16,788 nt of DNA, taken from positions 1 through 16,788 of the forward strand of contig CAKVBG010000020.1 of NCBI GenBank assembly GCA_934725345.1, in the 5' to 3' direction. A program made the translations under genes and the position numbers. Under the pieces are notes generated by a model that had not been told where the DNA came from, did not search any database, and was given only the letters and a program-made list of their open reading frames with translations. Below, piece by piece: positions 1 through 8,057 of the stretch. This stretch comes from an uncultured Eubacteriales bacterium. Its GTDB lineage: Bacteria; Bacillota; Clostridia; Oscillospirales; Acutalibacteraceae. Every line of letters begins with the position of its first letter. The first letter of the stretch is position 1.

Positions 1-4
1 ACAT

Positions 5-22
5 AAAATCAGTATATTTCTC
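5..22. repeat. Left copy of an imperfect inverted terminal repeat
   Basis: Read inwards from the left end, bases 5-22 match the reverse complement of 16784-16767 at 15 of 18 positions (consensus AAAATCRGTRYATTTCTC). All three differences are transitions, and both copies sit exactly four bases from the window end. Protein-primed linear genomes such as phi29 have inverted terminal repeats where terminal protein is attached and replication starts. The outermost four bases differ between the ends (acat against tgcc), so the true termini may be trimmed or slightly misassembled. Confidence 0.7.
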
Positions 23-27
23 GTACT

Positions 28-81
28 AAAAAATATTCTACACTTGTACTACAAGTAGTACAAATAGTGTAGAATATTTTT
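28..81 (-). terminator. Long hairpin terminator at the end of the late operon
   Basis: Bases 29-44 pair with 66-81 in a 16-bp AT-rich stem, and 45-51 pair with 56-62 in an inner 7-bp stem with a CAAG loop; 63-65 are bulged. On the minus strand the 3' arm ends in a run of six T. It starts a few bases after the stop codon of the appendage gene, so it closes the leftward late transcript before the genome end. The T run is partly inside the stem, so it could also protect the 3' end of the mRNA. Confidence 0.8.
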
Positions 82-85
82 ATAA

Positions 86-1936
86 TTATTTGAAACTTAC
101 ATTTGCGTCACAAATAGCGGTATAATAAATTAAGGGTAAGAATGAAGCTGATGTGTTATTATACAAAGTAACATCAAAACCTGACGCAGTAATATTAGAA
201 ATTCCTAAGGACACACCACCAAAAACTGGGTTAACACTTTGTGTCCATAGATTAGCACTAACTGATGGTGTTACTGGGAACGATGTTTCAAAGTCTATAT
301 GAATAGTTCTATAACTATTAGCGCTTAAACTTTCACCGATAGATTTTGAACCATGTTCATTATATAAACCTTGGTAGGTAGAACCTTTATATAATCCGAA
401 CTTATTAATAGTTTCACTACCAATTTTAATTGTTTTATCTTTGATAGCTGTTAACGGTGCGCTAAGCATAGTTAAAGTATTGTTGTCTGAAATATGACAT
501 AAAGTTAACTCATTACTATCGCTACTATTTGTGATATTAGAATTATATCCAAGTGATAATATTGCTGATCTTTGTGGGTAGAACATATTTGGTGTAGTAA
601 AGTTAATATTAGCAGTTCCAACTGTAACTACACATCCAAAAATGTATAAACTATCGCAGTTAAATGTCACATCACTAGCAGTGTTAATAATTAAGTTATC
701 TTTAATCACTGTATTATTTTCTGTATAGTTAACATTAATTAATAATCTTTTTGGTTTAGAAAGTTTACATTCTAGTTCACTAATGCACATTAAATTGTAT
801 GGTTGATTTTTAAATTGATTGAGTGAGTTTTGTGAAATATACATAGTATCATTTGTTGATGTATACCATGTATTAATAGGGTTATACATCGGAACATTGT
901 TTGGTAATTCACACACAAATCCAATAGTTCTATTTCTTACAATAGTATATCTAATATGAATTAAATGACCGTTAGAATTAAACTCCATACCCTCACTTTC
1001 ACCCATGTAGTGAGTGTGTTCAATATCGGTATAATCAATATACCAACATTTTTTAGCGTCATATTCACCACTTGTGTTGTTAAAAGTTGTAAGTAACCCC
1101 TCTGGTGTAGAAATATATACTACACCATCTTTCATACAAAAATCTTGATTATATTCGCCGGAATACCCTGTTTCTGGCACATTAACTTTACTAAACACCG
1201 TGAATATACCATCATTTAAAGTGTAAATATTTTTATCATAACCATAAAAATATAATGCGTTATTATCAAATGTACACCCCATCATATTTACGGGTGTAAT
1301 GATTTTTTCTGATTCATTTAAACTAGCATCATATTTATACACATACATAGCACTAGCTTGCGTTCCATCAGTAAAATCCCACACTGGAACGATGTAAACA
1401 TTAGTGCCGTCAAAACAACATGAATTAGCGTGTCCAACATCAATTTGTTTTTCTAGTCCTTTAATTTCAGTATTTTCTTTTAGGTTGAATACTTTCATAA
1501 CACCTTTGTTTGTTTTATTTTGTGTAGCATAATTAATTGTAGGACAACTAAATGTGTAAATTAAATCTCCGTTCATAAAGCAACAACTAGGTGTATAGTC
1601 AGTTTCAACATAGAAAGTGCCTAATATACATTCGCTAACACTATTATTAGTTATAAGAAAATAGCCATTTAAAAGTTTGTCAAACGTCCCGTCTTTAACC
1701 ATTTCATCTAGTTTATTATTTATTTCTTCTTGTACGTCAAGATTTTTGAAATAATTTTCGATATAAGTTTTTAATTCTTCAAACGCTTCTATCAGCCCGT
1801 TAGTGTTATCAATGCTTTCATTTAATTTAGCTACAACTTTACACAATAGTTCATAATAACTTAAGCTATCATCATACACTAATGGTAAAACTTTTTGGCA
1901 CCAAAATCTAAAAGGTTGTGTTTTATTAAAACTCAT
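86..1936 (-). CDS. Tail appendage / receptor-binding protein (phi29 gp12 position)
   Basis: A 616-aa protein, last of the structural operon, probably the host-binding appendage attached to the collar. The N-terminus (about residues 1-30, beginning MSFNKTQPFRFWCQKVLPL) is the sort of short anchoring segment shared by many fibres and appendages of gut phages and is followed by a helical, coiled-coil-like stretch to about residue 90. Residues about 100-350 are rich in aromatic strands with repeated FxxNxLYxY-like units, suggesting a beta-propeller or similar beta domain. The last 80 residues (YRTIHIDFETSFPVTPSV onwards) resemble the H-type-lectin-like C-terminal domain of phage fibres that ends in WxAI-like patterns. 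The start chosen is the ATG at 1936, with AAAGGAG six bases upstream; the in-frame ATG at 1954 lies inside the preceding gene and lacks a good site. No catalytic depolymerase motif was recognised. Confidence 0.8.
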   Translation of the reverse strand: MSFNKTQPFRFWCQKVLPLVYDDSLSYYELLCKVVAKLNESIDNTNGLIEAFEELKTYIENYFKNLDVQEEINNKLDEMVKDGTFDKLLNGYFLITNNSVSECILGTFYVETDYTPSCCFMNGDLIYTFSCPTINYATQNKTNKGVMKVFNLKENTEIKGLEKQIDVGHANSCCFDGTNVYIVPVWDFTDGTQASAMYVYKYDASLNESEKIITPVNMMGCTFDNNALYFYGYDKNIYTLNDGIFTVFSKVNVPETGYSGEYNQDFCMKDGVVYISTPEGLLTTFNNTSGEYDAKKCWYIDYTDIEHTHYMGESEGMEFNSNGHLIHIRYTIVRNRTIGFVCELPNNVPMYNPINTWYTSTNDTMYISQNSLNQFKNQPYNLMCISELECKLSKPKRLLINVNYTENNTVIKDNLIINTASDVTFNCDSLYIFGCVVTVGTANINFTTPNMFYPQRSAILSLGYNSNITNSSDSNELTLCHISDNNTLTMLSAPLTAIKDKTIKIGSETINKFGLYKGSTYQGLYNEHGSKSIGESLSANSYRTIHIDFETSFPVTPSVSANLWTQSVNPVFGGVSLGISNITASGFDVTLYNNTSASFLPLIYYTAICDANVSFK

Positions 1937-1947
1937 ACTATTCTCCT

Positions 1948-2643
1948 TTACCATAAATTCAAAAATAAATCTCCAAGTTCCTCAATTACCATCATATCAA
2001 TATTCAAGAAAGTCTCTCTATACTTCCTCAGCATATCACTATAATTCTCTCCCCCTCTTTTACCTGTTACTCTCTCAAAATAATCATCATTACTATTTCC
2101 ACTCCCCTTACTATCAACCGTACCACTATTGCTAACAGTGTCATTACTCATAATCTTTCTAGCATTAGTTAAATACGTCTCACTCTCAACACCATCTAAC
2201 GCACCTTGCGGAGTATCACTATATAGATCTCTACTAACCCCGTCACTATTCTGAGTCAGATTATTAGTAGTTAAATTATCAGCAGTAGTATCAATTTTCC
2301 TATTACTTGTTGTTGTAACATCCGTATCGGTTAGTGGCTCAAACTTCAACTTCTCACTCTCATACAACTGATTGTAATACGGCATGATCTCTCCCATCCG
2401 CCTGTTCAACCACATAACCCACAATCCTACAACCTCAGCACCAATTTCTCTAGTGTAGTAATGTTTCAAAATCTTTTTACACAACACGCTCCTATATGCT
2501 TCATCAAAAATACTCCAACTACTATCGAAAATTCTATTCCAACTAGCGTTAAGCACCTCTTCAACATTCTTTCCACTTTGACTTTCTGAGTAACCACCCA
2601 TTTGTTCACATATAAATCTAACTTCTGTTGTATACTTACTCAT
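1948..2643 (-). CDS. Lower collar protein (phi29 gp11-like)
   Basis: A 231-aa protein that links the portal to the tail knob in phi29-type virions. The recognisable part is residues about 60-98, including YYTREIGAEVVGLW and MGEIMPYYNQLYESE, a signature of lower collar proteins in this phage group. Residues about 105-190 are a Ser/Thr/Asn/Asp-rich low-complexity linker, and the C-terminal 45 residues return to an ordered pattern (YSDMLRKYRETFLNIDMMV). It overlaps the portal stop by 8 bases, with GGTGG ahead of the start, so the two are translationally coupled. By eye its codons include more AGT, AGG and GTG than its neighbours; this was not computed. Confidence 0.88.
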   Translation of the reverse strand: MSKYTTEVRFICEQMGGYSESQSGKNVEEVLNASWNRIFDSSWSIFDEAYRSVLCKKILKHYYTREIGAEVVGLWVMWLNRRMGEIMPYYNQLYESEKLKFEPLTDTDVTTTSNRKIDTTADNLTTNNLTQNSDGVSRDLYSDTPQGALDGVESETYLTNARKIMSNDTVSNSGTVDSKGSGNSNDDYFERVTGKRGGENYSDMLRKYRETFLNIDMMVIEELGDLFLNLW

Positions 2644-3526
2644 TACCTACACCACCAATCGTATCAGCACCGGGATCTTCTGGCTGATTATCTTCACCAA
2701 CCTGTTGAAAATCTTCACGGTAATTCACTTCAATGTTTAATCCAAACATTTCATTGATTTTTCTTACAGCTTCTCTTCTACTTTCAAGTCTACTATATCT
2801 ACTAGCAATCGTACCACCTTGGTTTCTAGTAACTTCATCAGTAATCAATCTTTCTTTCTTCTGAATGTTAATGTTACTAATACCCAAATAAGTCAATGCT
2901 TCATTCCATATTTGAGTTTTAAGCTGATAAATTTTATCAGCCACATACGGAGCACCAGTAGACAGCACATCTAGACCATTAGAGTTCAATGCTTTATCAC
3001 CAAAGATAACAGGTGAATTGCCATCATATTCCTTATAAACGTTCAACATAGTTAAGCGTTGAGTTTCATCACACTTAATAAGAATAGGTGTTTTCTGAGC
3101 ATTAGCATTTACATCAATGATTCTATCAAGATTGTACAATCTTTTCGCAAACATTTTAACATCTAGGACAGAGTTTGTTCTGAGATAATTATTCCAGATA
3201 ATTACGCTATTGCTTCTTTTAAGCATTTTTTGGTAATTATTATATCTTGAATATGCTCGTCTTATAACAGGAACCCCATATACGTCTAATCTACCAGAAC
3301 AAATTACATCAAGTGCAACATAATCTTCCAGCACATCATCTTGAAAAAAGACAGCTGATCCATTCATAAATAAAGCTAATTCAAGGTATCGTACATCACA
3401 TGTAGCTGGTAAATTCTTCCACTCAAACATACTGATAGATAACTCCATAAGGCGGTTAAAATACTGCATATAAGTTGCATTATTCATTAAAAGGCTTTCA
3501 CCAAAATTAGTTTTCTTTCTTCCCAT
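2636..3526 (-). CDS. Portal / upper collar connector (phi29 gp10-like)
   Basis: A 296-aa protein, close to the 309 aa of phi29 gp10, forming the dodecameric ring through which DNA is packaged by the ATPase. Features typical of the family are the N-terminal helix with MQYFNRLMELSISMFEWKNLP, the SRLESRREAVRKINEMFGLN segment near residue 250, and an acidic, disordered C-terminal tail. It sits between tail knob and lower collar, as in phi29 (9-10-11). The start has AAGGTGGTGA seven bases upstream and lies 12 bases after the tail knob stop codon. Confidence 0.9.
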   Translation of the reverse strand: MGRKKTNFGESLLMNNATYMQYFNRLMELSISMFEWKNLPATCDVRYLELALFMNGSAVFFQDDVLEDYVALDVICSGRLDVYGVPVIRRAYSRYNNYQKMLKRSNSVIIWNNYLRTNSVLDVKMFAKRLYNLDRIIDVNANAQKTPILIKCDETQRLTMLNVYKEYDGNSPVIFGDKALNSNGLDVLSTGAPYVADKIYQLKTQIWNEALTYLGISNINIQKKERLITDEVTRNQGGTIASRYSRLESRREAVRKINEMFGLNIEVNYREDFQQVGEDNQPEDPGADTIGGVGNE

Positions 3527-3538
3527 TTTATCACCACC

Positions 3539-5083
3539 TTAACTTGGGGAATTATCTAATGAATAGTTTCCAATTTCATTTCCATTTTTCCAGTAAGTAA
3601 CGCCTTTATTATGAATCTCACAAATATGCTTCATAGCGTCTGCTGGTATAGAACCAGTAGCAGTACAATCTATGGTTTTAACATAATTCCAATGTGGTCT
3701 ACTATGTGTATTTGGTGTTTTTAATCTTTTTACGCCATACCCGTATTTACTAAAGAAATCATCTATTATTATAGCGTATTCACGGCACACGCTACAACGC
3801 CCACCATAAAATTGTTGTTTATTATTTGCAACATTAGCACCACCATTATTTAGATTACCTTTACTAATGTCAGCCGCTATTGACGCTTGATAAAATTGTG
3901 TTAAAATATTTTCAGCTTGACCAATACTAGCGGTTATTGGTACATTAGCTTGACGTAAACCAGCAAAAGTAGCTAACCCAACTACAGAGTTAAAAGCTAA
4001 AGGAATTGAATTTTGTGCGACCCACGCTTGATATGCGTCAACATTCCATGAGCATATAGGATAACTATTTAGTTGAATACTCTCAGTATTCAAAGTATTA
4101 TAGCCACCAAGTTCTGTATAACTAGGTACACCTTTATAACTACATGGTCTTAATACTGCTACAACTGGTTGAGTTACAACACCACTCACTTCTACAACTG
4201 GTTTATTATCATCAAAAAATTCATATCTTAATGTTAAGTCATTTCCACTAGCATTATCAATATGATAAAAGTTATAGGGGTAAGTATATAACTTTCTATT
4301 TTTAGGTTTATATCCATCAATAGTATCATTTTCTGTTACAGCAGAAAGAGAAACAATATTCTTAATAGCTGAATCACCATAATCTAGTCTATGAGTTTCA
4401 GGGATTTCATTTATAAAAATAAGTGGAAACATATACATACCTAGTATAGCGTCAGGTTTTTGAACATACTCGTTTACTTTACTATTAATTCCTTGTACGT
4501 CTGTACTATCATAAACCCATAGTTGTGCTGACCCATATATACCGTCATATAGAGTTCCGTCAGTAGCATTACTAGTATCAACTACAGCAACACAAACACA
4601 CATATCTTTCATGTTTATAATAGGTTGATAATCGTTAAATACGTATTCACCAGTTTCAATATTTTCTGGTTCTATATGTTCACCTATTAAGTCTGTTATA
4701 GTATGTTCTCTTTCTACGAAACATTGATCTAAAGTAAAATCAAAAAACCATGACTGCATATCATCAATTTCAAAAGTAATTTCAGACGTAACATCATTCA
4801 CATATTCCACACTAGTAATAAACGCATAGAACCATTTATTACCATACGCTGAGTTCTGAAACATCATATAATTACAGTCATATAAATCTTCTGCTTTCCT
4901 TTGAACTCTAGCGTACCCACGTTTTACTCGTTGATAAGTCTGACTAGTTAAATTATACTTAGTCAAACCACTAAAATAATTTGTCTGAGCACTAGCACTA
5001 GCAAAATAAATGGTGTGGTCATAGGTTGTATCAAGCGGAACGTTTTTTAAAATTTTTATATTTGTGTTCGGTTCAATGTACAT
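3539..5083 (-). CDS. Tail knob protein (phi29 gp9-like)
   Basis: A 514-aa protein (phi29 gp9 is 599 aa) forming the distal tail tube, which in phi29 penetrates the membrane using hydrophobic loops. The N-terminus (MYIEPNTNIKILKNVPLD, then YDHTIYF) and the segment with WFYAFITSVEYVND and EIDDMQSWFFDF are characteristic of the family. A long glycine/alanine/asparagine-rich hydrophobic stretch at about residues 375-420 (FNSVVGLATFAGLRQ and following) is a candidate for the membrane-active loop. The C-terminus (YGYGVKRLKTPNTHSRPHWN) is also typical. The start has AAAGGAGATAATGTT upstream. A stable hairpin lies between it and the capsid gene and may set the ratio of the two products. Confidence 0.9.
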   Translation of the reverse strand: MYIEPNTNIKILKNVPLDTTYDHTIYFASASAQTNYFSGLTKYNLTSQTYQRVKRGYARVQRKAEDLYDCNYMMFQNSAYGNKWFYAFITSVEYVNDVTSEITFEIDDMQSWFFDFTLDQCFVEREHTITDLIGEHIEPENIETGEYVFNDYQPIINMKDMCVCVAVVDTSNATDGTLYDGIYGSAQLWVYDSTDVQGINSKVNEYVQKPDAILGMYMFPLIFINEIPETHRLDYGDSAIKNIVSLSAVTENDTIDGYKPKNRKLYTYPYNFYHIDNASGNDLTLRYEFFDDNKPVVEVSGVVTQPVVAVLRPCSYKGVPSYTELGGYNTLNTESIQLNSYPICSWNVDAYQAWVAQNSIPLAFNSVVGLATFAGLRQANVPITASIGQAENILTQFYQASIAADISKGNLNNGGANVANNKQQFYGGRCSVCREYAIIIDDFFSKYGYGVKRLKTPNTHSRPHWNYVKTIDCTATGSIPADAMKHICEIHNKGVTYWKNGNEIGNYSLDNSPS

Positions 5084-5101
5084 AACATTATCTCCTTTAA
5101 T

Positions 5102-5124
5102 GTGGGTGGATTTTTTCCACCCAC
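5102..5124 (-). other. Intergenic hairpin between capsid and tail knob genes
   Basis: A perfect 8-bp GC-rich stem (GTGGGTGG / CCACCCAC) with a 7-base loop, seven bases after the capsid stop codon. On the minus strand it is followed by ATTAAAGG rather than a T run, so it is not a standard terminator. A partial terminator, an RNase barrier stabilising the abundant capsid mRNA, or a processing site are all possible. Confidence 0.65.
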
Positions 5125-5130
5125 TTAATT

Positions 5131-6543
5131 CTACTGTTTAGTAAGAGTCAATGTAGTTCCTACTGTACTTGCTGATGTGATCTTATTTGCTGAATCTGTA
5201 TACTGTGTTCCATTAATCTCAGCAACCACTTGAATCTCTGTTTCATGTTTACTTGCTGGAATCATATAAGCACCAAATCTGTGTACTGCAATGCCATCCG
5301 TTGTCAACTGTTCAGTCTGAATAAAGTCAACCATATGTGGTTGTAATGTTGCTGTGTCTGATTTTGCTTCTACCGTTAAAGTAATAGCATCTTCTGATAC
5401 ACTCTTATCAGTAATTTCCATAGTAATTGTGTCTGGTAAAGTGATGTTAGCTTCACTTGTTACAAACATTACAGCATTTGAGAATGGTGAATATGATACT
5501 GTTTTCCACGTGTGATAGAAATAATTCCAGTACAATCCACTAGCAACATATTTTTCAGTGAATTTATTGTTGTTATCGTAAACTTGGAACCATTCTTCAT
5601 CAATCAGAACCGCTTTAACATTTGCAAGTAAAGCTAATTCTGCTGTGGTAACTTCTTCAATACCATCAGAGTTTGCTCTGATTACTTCAAATCGATCATT
5701 GTCAAACGAAGTCCAATCATCAATAAGGAACAATCTTCCCATAAACTCAGCCTTTTCCATATTGAACGCACTAGCCAACACATTTACATCATACTTAGCA
5801 TTAAACATAGCATCCATAAAAATGATCTGATCTTCTTTAGGTGTTACAGTCTTAACACCATTTTCGTTAAACTCTGATCGCATAAATGTAAACAGGTTAG
5901 AAGTACCTCTAAAATACTCAGCACTGTCAGTAGGTTTTGTACCATCACCGATTGAAATAGCGTGCATATTACCTTTACTCATAGCTTTAATGAGTAAATA
6001 TTTAAACAATAAAAACTCGTCATATTCTGCGGCTGTGTAAATACTATCTACAATTTTAGCAATAAGATTCTGTACTCCATCAAGAGAAGTAAAAGCCTGT
6101 TTCAAATCTTCATCTTGGATTGTAACAGGGTACATTACTCTCCAGTTCATAACGTGGAAAGCTGTTCTAACGTCTGGAAGAGTTCTCTTAAACTCTCTAG
6201 CTTCTCCCTTTGCTGGATCATATTCAACAACCTTTGCAATGTTTACGAAAATATCTTCTACCGTTTCACCAAACTCTAGATAACCTTTTTTCAAGATAGA
6301 ATATGGGTTGTTAAAGTTTGCACTACGTGCTCTTACAAGTGCGATTCTGTTTACCAGTGCATTGATAAACTGGTTTGCAAATGCTGGCGTTCCATAAATA
6401 ACTTCACCAACGTGTGGAATGTCACTAGCTTGTGTAACTTCTGGTACATTTTGCTGATAATCATATGAAGCGTTCTGTCTAATAACGTTCATAATATCAA
6501 TCGTTGACGCATTAAGCGTATTTACTGCAATTCTTTTTGCCAT
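5131..6543 (-). CDS. Major capsid protein (phi29 gp8-like)
   Basis: A 470-aa protein, close to the 448 aa of phi29 gp8, expected to have the HK97 fold and build the prolate head. The N-terminal arm (MAKRIAVNTLNASTIDIMNV) and the MNWRVMYPVTIQDEDLKQAF segment near residue 130 are typical of capsid proteins in this group. The last about 110 residues, after FVTSEANITLPDTITMEI, are beta-rich with Thr/Ser/Val strands and probably form an Ig-like domain on the capsid surface, comparable to the BIG2-like domain of phi29 gp8. It follows the scaffold stop codon by three bases, with GGGGGAA as ribosome site, so the two are tightly coupled. Confidence 0.92.
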   Translation of the reverse strand: MAKRIAVNTLNASTIDIMNVIRQNASYDYQQNVPEVTQASDIPHVGEVIYGTPAFANQFINALVNRIALVRARSANFNNPYSILKKGYLEFGETVEDIFVNIAKVVEYDPAKGEAREFKRTLPDVRTAFHVMNWRVMYPVTIQDEDLKQAFTSLDGVQNLIAKIVDSIYTAAEYDEFLLFKYLLIKAMSKGNMHAISIGDGTKPTDSAEYFRGTSNLFTFMRSEFNENGVKTVTPKEDQIIFMDAMFNAKYDVNVLASAFNMEKAEFMGRLFLIDDWTSFDNDRFEVIRANSDGIEEVTTAELALLANVKAVLIDEEWFQVYDNNNKFTEKYVASGLYWNYFYHTWKTVSYSPFSNAVMFVTSEANITLPDTITMEITDKSVSEDAITLTVEAKSDTATLQPHMVDFIQTEQLTTDGIAVHRFGAYMIPASKHETEIQVVAEINGTQYTDSANKITSASTVGTTLTLTKQ

Positions 6544-6546
6544 AAA

Positions 6547-6861
6547 TTATTCCCCCTCTTTAAATAAATCTTCATACTTTTTTGGTTTTTCTTCTGGTTC
6601 TTCTGGTTCATCTATCGCATCAGGCTTGTCGTCTGGTTCATCAGGTTCACCACCAAAAAATCTTTCACGATACCGTTTTTTCCATTCTGCATCATTTGTT
6701 TCGTATTTTTCTTTCCAATTAGTTGAGTCTGAAACTCTTGTCTCATAATCATTTAATGTGTCTGTAATGTCTTCCAAAAACTCAATATCTTTTTCATTTT
6801 CACTTTCACCATAAAGCCCTTTATAAGTTTCAAGAATTTCATTAATCTTTTTAACAGCCAA
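6547..6861 (-). CDS. Probable scaffolding protein, TTG start
   Basis: A 104-aa acidic protein directly before the capsid gene, where phi29 encodes scaffold gp7 (98 aa). The N-terminal two thirds are charged and helical (INEILETYKGL, then WKEKYETNDAEWKKRYRERF), suitable for a coiled coil. The C-terminus is an E/D/P/K-rich disordered tail of about 35 residues with repeated EP and DEP units, ending KKYEDLFKEGE, a likely capsid-contacting tail. The frame is open from a GTG at 6873, but AAGGTGGTGA, almost the full anti-SD complement, covers that GTG and points to the TTG at 6861. The function is inferred from position, size and composition rather than sequence match. Confidence 0.75.
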   Translation of the reverse strand: MAVKKINEILETYKGLYGESENEKDIEFLEDITDTLNDYETRVSDSTNWKEKYETNDAEWKKRYRERFFGGEPDEPDDKPDAIDEPEEPEEKPKKYEDLFKEGE

Positions 6862-6876
6862 TAATCTCACCACCTT

Positions 6877-7023
6877 TTACTTAATTTTCTGCCATTTACT
6901 TGTGTCAAAAATATCTGATAACCGCATAGAAAGCGGATGGTCAGGTGACAGCATTACTTTACCATCAATCACAAAAATAATAAAACCATTTTCGTGTTGA
7001 TATGTTCCATCATGAAATAACAT
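6877..7023 (-). CDS. Small late protein of unknown function, 48 aa
   Basis: A 48-aa open frame beginning MLFHDGTYQHENGFIIFV and ending DTSKWQKIK. It fills the gap between the tail-tip enzyme and the scaffold, has AGAGGTGAG six bases before its ATG, and stops 15 bases before the scaffold start. The sequence looks like a small beta fold (alternating polar and hydrophobic residues with GxxxxxNGFIIFVIDGKVM). It is not recognised. Position suggests a virion or assembly role, but nothing in it shows one. Confidence 0.75.
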   Translation of the reverse strand: MLFHDGTYQHENGFIIFVIDGKVMLSPDHPLSMRLSDIFDTSKWQKIK

Positions 7024-7040
7024 TTTTACTCACCTCTTTC

Positions 7041-8057
7041 TTAATAGTGATACCTTATCCACATCCATATCGGCATTTTTTTCTTAGGGTCTGTTTTAGT
7101 CCCACCGCCACCACCACCAGCAGAATAAAAGCGATATAATAACACGGCATTTCTTAACGCTTGTTCTTCTGTTAAATAATAGGCTGGTACAGTTTCCCAT
7201 GTTGTTATAGATGTGTCATTAGCATGATTTTGAATAAATATATAAGCTTTATTAGCGAAATCAATTCTATTTTGTAAAGCTGGTACACCGGGTCTTTCCC
7301 AACACCTCATGAAACATTCTGTTAAATATGGTATGTCAGTCGACTCAGACTTTAAAAAATCATCAAGTGTAGCAAATTCTCCATAGTTTTGAATCCAATC
7401 TTGTTCTACAACTAGGTACGTCATTTGTCCGTCTGGTGAGTCTTTATCATATCCATTTTCTGATAGCCAATTTAATAAATTTGTTTTTCTTCCACCATCC
7501 CACTGAAACAGTCCAAACGCTGTGCCTCCTAGTTGGTTTAATGTTGGGTTAATGTGACTTTCACTCCATGCATTACCAGCTAACGCACAAGCTACATATA
7601 TACTTACACCATATCCAGTAGCACCATTACCATATCTAAACAATCTTGTCCATCTTGAAATGTAATTAGATATACTAACTTGCTGTGCTAATGGTAGTGT
7701 GTCAGTATGTGCTCCCATAAACACACCACCACCATCGCCACCAGTGTAACACATTTCTGTGTGTCCATAATTCCAACCAATATCACCAGCTAAATACTCA
7801 CCTCTAGCGTCTACCTCTTGAAATCCTAAAGATAATAGAACATCAGGTTCGGAATAAGTTGTAAATGGGTTATGTACTGGTGCATACGCTGGTGTTTCCC
7901 ATCCACCAGCTAATAAAGCGTAATTTATAAATGACGAACAATCGTAGTAAGTAATACCACCTACTGTTTGTTGGTTACGGTACGTTTGACTGTAACCAAC
8001 ATTTGGTGCGTTGCAAGTATTAATCGCCCATGAATAACTTTTATTAATGTCTGGCAT
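7041..8057 (-). CDS. Tail morphogenesis cell-wall enzyme (phi29 gp13 role): peptidase plus lysozyme
   Basis: A 338-aa bifunctional protein, likely at the tail tip, that opens peptidoglycan during DNA entry. Residues 1-145 look like a CHAP or NlpC/P60 cysteine peptidase, with C40 in ITYYDCSSFINYALLAGG and H99 in WNYGHTEMCY as the probable catalytic pair. Residues 150-275 match the phage tail lysozyme type (Phage_lysozyme2), with E166 in AGNAWSESHINP and the GTAFGLFQWDGGR motif. In phi29 gp13 the lysozyme comes first and is followed by an M23 metallopeptidase, so here the order is reversed and the peptidase family differs. A glycine run (313-319) leads to a basic, Trp-rich tail (KKKMPIWMWIRYHY) that could contact membrane. 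Its ATG overlaps the endolysin stop (TAATG). Confidence 0.85.
   Translation of the reverse strand: MPDINKSYSWAINTCNAPNVGYSQTYRNQQTVGGITYYDCSSFINYALLAGGWETPAYAPVHNPFTTYSEPDVLLSLGFQEVDARGEYLAGDIGWNYGHTEMCYTGGDGGGVFMGAHTDTLPLAQQVSISNYISRWTRLFRYGNGATGYGVSIYVACALAGNAWSESHINPTLNQLGGTAFGLFQWDGGRKTNLLNWLSENGYDKDSPDGQMTYLVVEQDWIQNYGEFATLDDFLKSESTDIPYLTECFMRCWERPGVPALQNRIDFANKAYIFIQNHANDTSITTWETVPAYYLTEEQALRNAVLLYRFYSAGGGGGGTKTDPKKKMPIWMWIRYHY

Noticed and set aside
5645..5830. Plus-strand open frame of 61 codons inside the capsid gene
   Set aside because: It is antisense to a firmly identified capsid gene, with no ribosome site or recognisable product.
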